64,000 bases of DNA from the NCBI RefSeq assembly GCF_002951835.1, contig NZ_CP019448.1, positions 434,001-498,000 of the forward strand, given 5' to 3'. The position numbers and the translations under genes are program-made. The stretch comes from Simonsiella muelleri ATCC 29453. Lineage in GTDB: Bacteria > Pseudomonadota > Gammaproteobacteria > Burkholderiales > Neisseriaceae. Below are positions 62,576 to 64,000 of this stretch, one piece after another (within the stretch, counting starts at the first letter, position 1; every line of letters starts with the position of its first letter). Below the pieces are notes generated by a model. That model ran no database searches and was not told where the DNA came from. It saw nothing but the letters and a program-made list of their open reading frames with translations.

Positions 62576-63523
62576 ATGATGTCAGGCGATTTTAACCCAG
62601 ATTCAAATTTTAAAATCATTGTGTTAGGCATTGCGCTGGTTTTGTTTGGTGCAACGGCTTATTTGGGCTACCGCTTTATTGTTGAAGCCGAACGCAGCGC
62701 ATCTGGCATCAATCAAGAGCCTTCGTTTAATAAAGGCAAAGATTTGGATTTTTCTCACTTTCAAGATTCCATTCCTTTGCCCAGTAATCATCAAATCAGA
62801 ATGGCAATCAATCATGACGGCACGAGCATGGGTGATGATTTGGAAATCAAAGCAGGCGAATTTGCTTATCAATATAGTCAACCTGTGATACGTATCGCGT
62901 TGCACAATCGTGGCGGTTTTGCCATCAGTTCGGCGGCAGTGAGTTTGTCGTTGTTTCTTGATGATGCGAAAGAAGCCGTAGCCAATGCGGTTGGTGTGCC
63001 CATTTTGTTTAACAAACCGCTTTTGCCTGAAGAAGATACGGTGGTTTCTGTGCCTGTATCGGGCGATTTGTGGCAAAATGAAAACGTGCGCCGTGCCAGC
63101 AGTCGGCGCGTGTTGGTGCAGATTATTTCCGTGAGTAATGGCGACAACGAAAACGCCGAATACACACAAACCAGTCAAGGTGTTTATCTCACACAAACGG
63201 GCAATGATTGGCGTGTGGCGGCAGATACCACGCCCAGCAATCGTGTTGCCAGCACGGTGTCCAGCAGTGCGCCGCCCCCTGATTTTGCAGACCCTACCGC
63301 AGGTATGAATTTGACGATTCCACAACCCATACCCGCGATTCCGATTGAGCCTGTTACCGATTTGAAAATAGATAAAATAGATGATAATACAGATGATTTA
63401 TTCTATTCAAATCAACTGAATAATGATGCTTTCAGGCAGCCTGAAAATAATTCGCCATCATCTGATTCATTGCCAGAACAAACGGGCGTGATTTCGTATG
63501 AATTTAAAGAATTTAAGAAATAA
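62576..63523 (+). CDS. Hypothetical membrane-anchored protein
   Basis: A 315-residue protein. One N-terminal membrane helix (about 12-33, FKIIVLGIALVLFGATAYLGYRF) is followed by a periplasmic or cytoplasmic domain with a beta-rich pattern (VIRIALHNRGGFAISSAAVSLSLFLDD, resembling an Ig-like fold). A disordered Pro/Asp tail completes it. Unrecognised by family. An uptake sequence in the tail encodes FRQPENN. It is separated from murD by a family-A repeat that begins at its stop codon. Confidence 0.65.
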   Translation: MMSGDFNPDSNFKIIVLGIALVLFGATAYLGYRFIVEAERSASGINQEPSFNKGKDLDFSHFQDSIPLPSNHQIRMAINHDGTSMGDDLEIKAGEFAYQYSQPVIRIALHNRGGFAISSAAVSLSLFLDDAKEAVANAVGVPILFNKPLLPEEDTVVSVPVSGDLWQNENVRRASSRRVLVQIISVSNGDNENAEYTQTSQGVYLTQTGNDWRVAADTTPSNRVASTVSSSAPPPDFADPTAGMNLTIPQPIPAIPIEPVTDLKIDKIDDNTDDLFYSNQLNNDAFRQPENNSPSSDSLPEQTGVISYEFKEFKK

Positions 63524-63622
63524 GAATCCGTATTCATGGTCAAGCGTGATGTCTTTTTGTCTCATTTAGCACGCCGAACGCTATTAGCATGAAATTCGTA
63601 TCAACTGGGAATACAGGTTCTA
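63522..63622. repeat. MITE-like repeat, family A, copy 3 (about 101 bp)
   Basis: Starts AAGAATCCGTATTCATGGTC, overlapping the TAA of the preceding gene, and ends GGGAATACAGGTTCT. It shares GTGATGTCTTT and the ATACAGGTTCTAA end with copies 1 and 2. It lies directly before murD. Confidence 0.7.
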
Positions 63623-63657
63623 ACATTTTGACCAAAAAGTAATAAATTGGAATAATT

Positions 63658-64000
63658 ATGTTACACAATAAAAAAGTATTGGTTGCGGGATTAGGTAGCA
63701 CGGGTGTATCGGTGTTGGCATATTGCGCTCATGTGGGTGTGCAGGCGGCTGGTTATGATGCGCATTTGTCTGATAATCAAGAAGCTGATTTAACGAAAAA
63801 ATTTCCACAATTTCCCTTATTTTCAGGCAGCCTGAAAACGGTTTTGGTGGATTATGATGTGCTGGTGTTGAGTCCGGGTATGACGCGCAGGCAGCCTGAA
63901 ATCCGCGAATTTGAAGAGCGTGGAGGTAAAGTGATTGGTGATGTGGCTATTTTGGCAGATTTATTGAAAAATCAATCTGATAAAATCATCGCCATCACGG
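63658..64000 (+). CDS. murD: UDP-N-acetylmuramoylalanine-D-glutamate ligase (3' end cut off)
   Basis: The first 114 residues of MurD are present. The N-terminal Rossmann loop KVLVAGLGSTGVSVLAYC and VLVLSPGM (start of the UDP-binding region) are clear, and the frame runs to the window edge just before the expected ATP loop (IIAITG). It adds D-Glu to UDP-MurNAc-Ala in wall synthesis. Two in-frame uptake sequences encode FSGSLK and RRQPEI. The preceding 35 bp contain only A/T-rich sequence. Confidence 0.9.
   Translation, partial: MLHNKKVLVAGLGSTGVSVLAYCAHVGVQAAGYDAHLSDNQEADLTKKFPQFPLFSGSLKTVLVDYDVLVLSPGMTRRQPEIREFEERGGKVIGDVAILADLLKNQSDKIIAIT

Noticed and set aside
1..64000. CRISPR-like array suggested by the many identical short repeats
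   Set aside because: The copies are irregularly spaced across the whole window, in both orientations, and are DNA uptake sequences.

Overview
The window looks like a chromosomal stretch from a member of the family Neisseriaceae, most likely the Simonsiella/Kingella/Alysiella branch. The main evidence is a very abundant near-palindromic 15-mer, TTCAGGC(T/A)GCCTGAA. It contains the DNA uptake sequence dialect known from Simonsiella (AGGCTGCCTGAA) on one strand and the one known from Kingella (AGGCAGCCTGAA) on the other. The low-looking GC content and gene groupings such as sdhCDAB-sdhE-gltA fit this. Genus-level assignment is inference.

Layout: 1-6100 holds a GTPase (cut by the window edge), citrate synthase and the succinate dehydrogenase operon, all on the minus strand. 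6489-12990 holds xerD, the sbcD-sbcC nuclease pair and an NlpD-like lipoprotein. 13100-16700 holds trpF, an SbmA/YddA-type ABC transporter, a short EamA transporter and YchJ. 16685-17680 is an apparently complete IS982-family insertion sequence with a 7-bp target duplication, inserted directly upstream of ychJ. 17860-25700 holds a histidine kinase without a partner, tRNA-Gly, infC-rpmI-rplT (infC has a non-AUG start), an inositol monophosphatase, rsmE and rpoD. 25900-34130 is mostly envelope and unknown genes (PepSY protein, HIT protein, LD-carboxypeptidase, META lipoprotein, TPR protein, LysO), with MITE-like repeats. 34266-44930 holds hom, gph, recX, deoD, uppP, dsbA, a SPOR-domain protein, comM and a thioredoxin-like protein. 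45036-53000 holds uvrD, a Slam-type outer membrane protein, hslR, fpr, ispE and two identical tRNA-Gln genes.

The most interesting locus is 51964-53909: a three-gene RiPP cassette of the MNIO (DUF692) class. It consists of a small lipobox-containing precursor with four E-x-x-C-G repeats, a DUF692 enzyme and a DUF2063 partner. A strong intrinsic terminator lies between precursor and enzyme genes. This resembles the Hvf/bufferin metallophore systems, but the precursor appears to be a lipoprotein.

The remainder (54162-64000) holds obgE, a YtqB/MnmM-like methyltransferase, rng, rnc, a GDSL-esterase autotransporter, a decayed IS5-like transposase, rph and the start of murD. At least three dispersed short repeat families besides the uptake sequences occupy the intergenic gaps.
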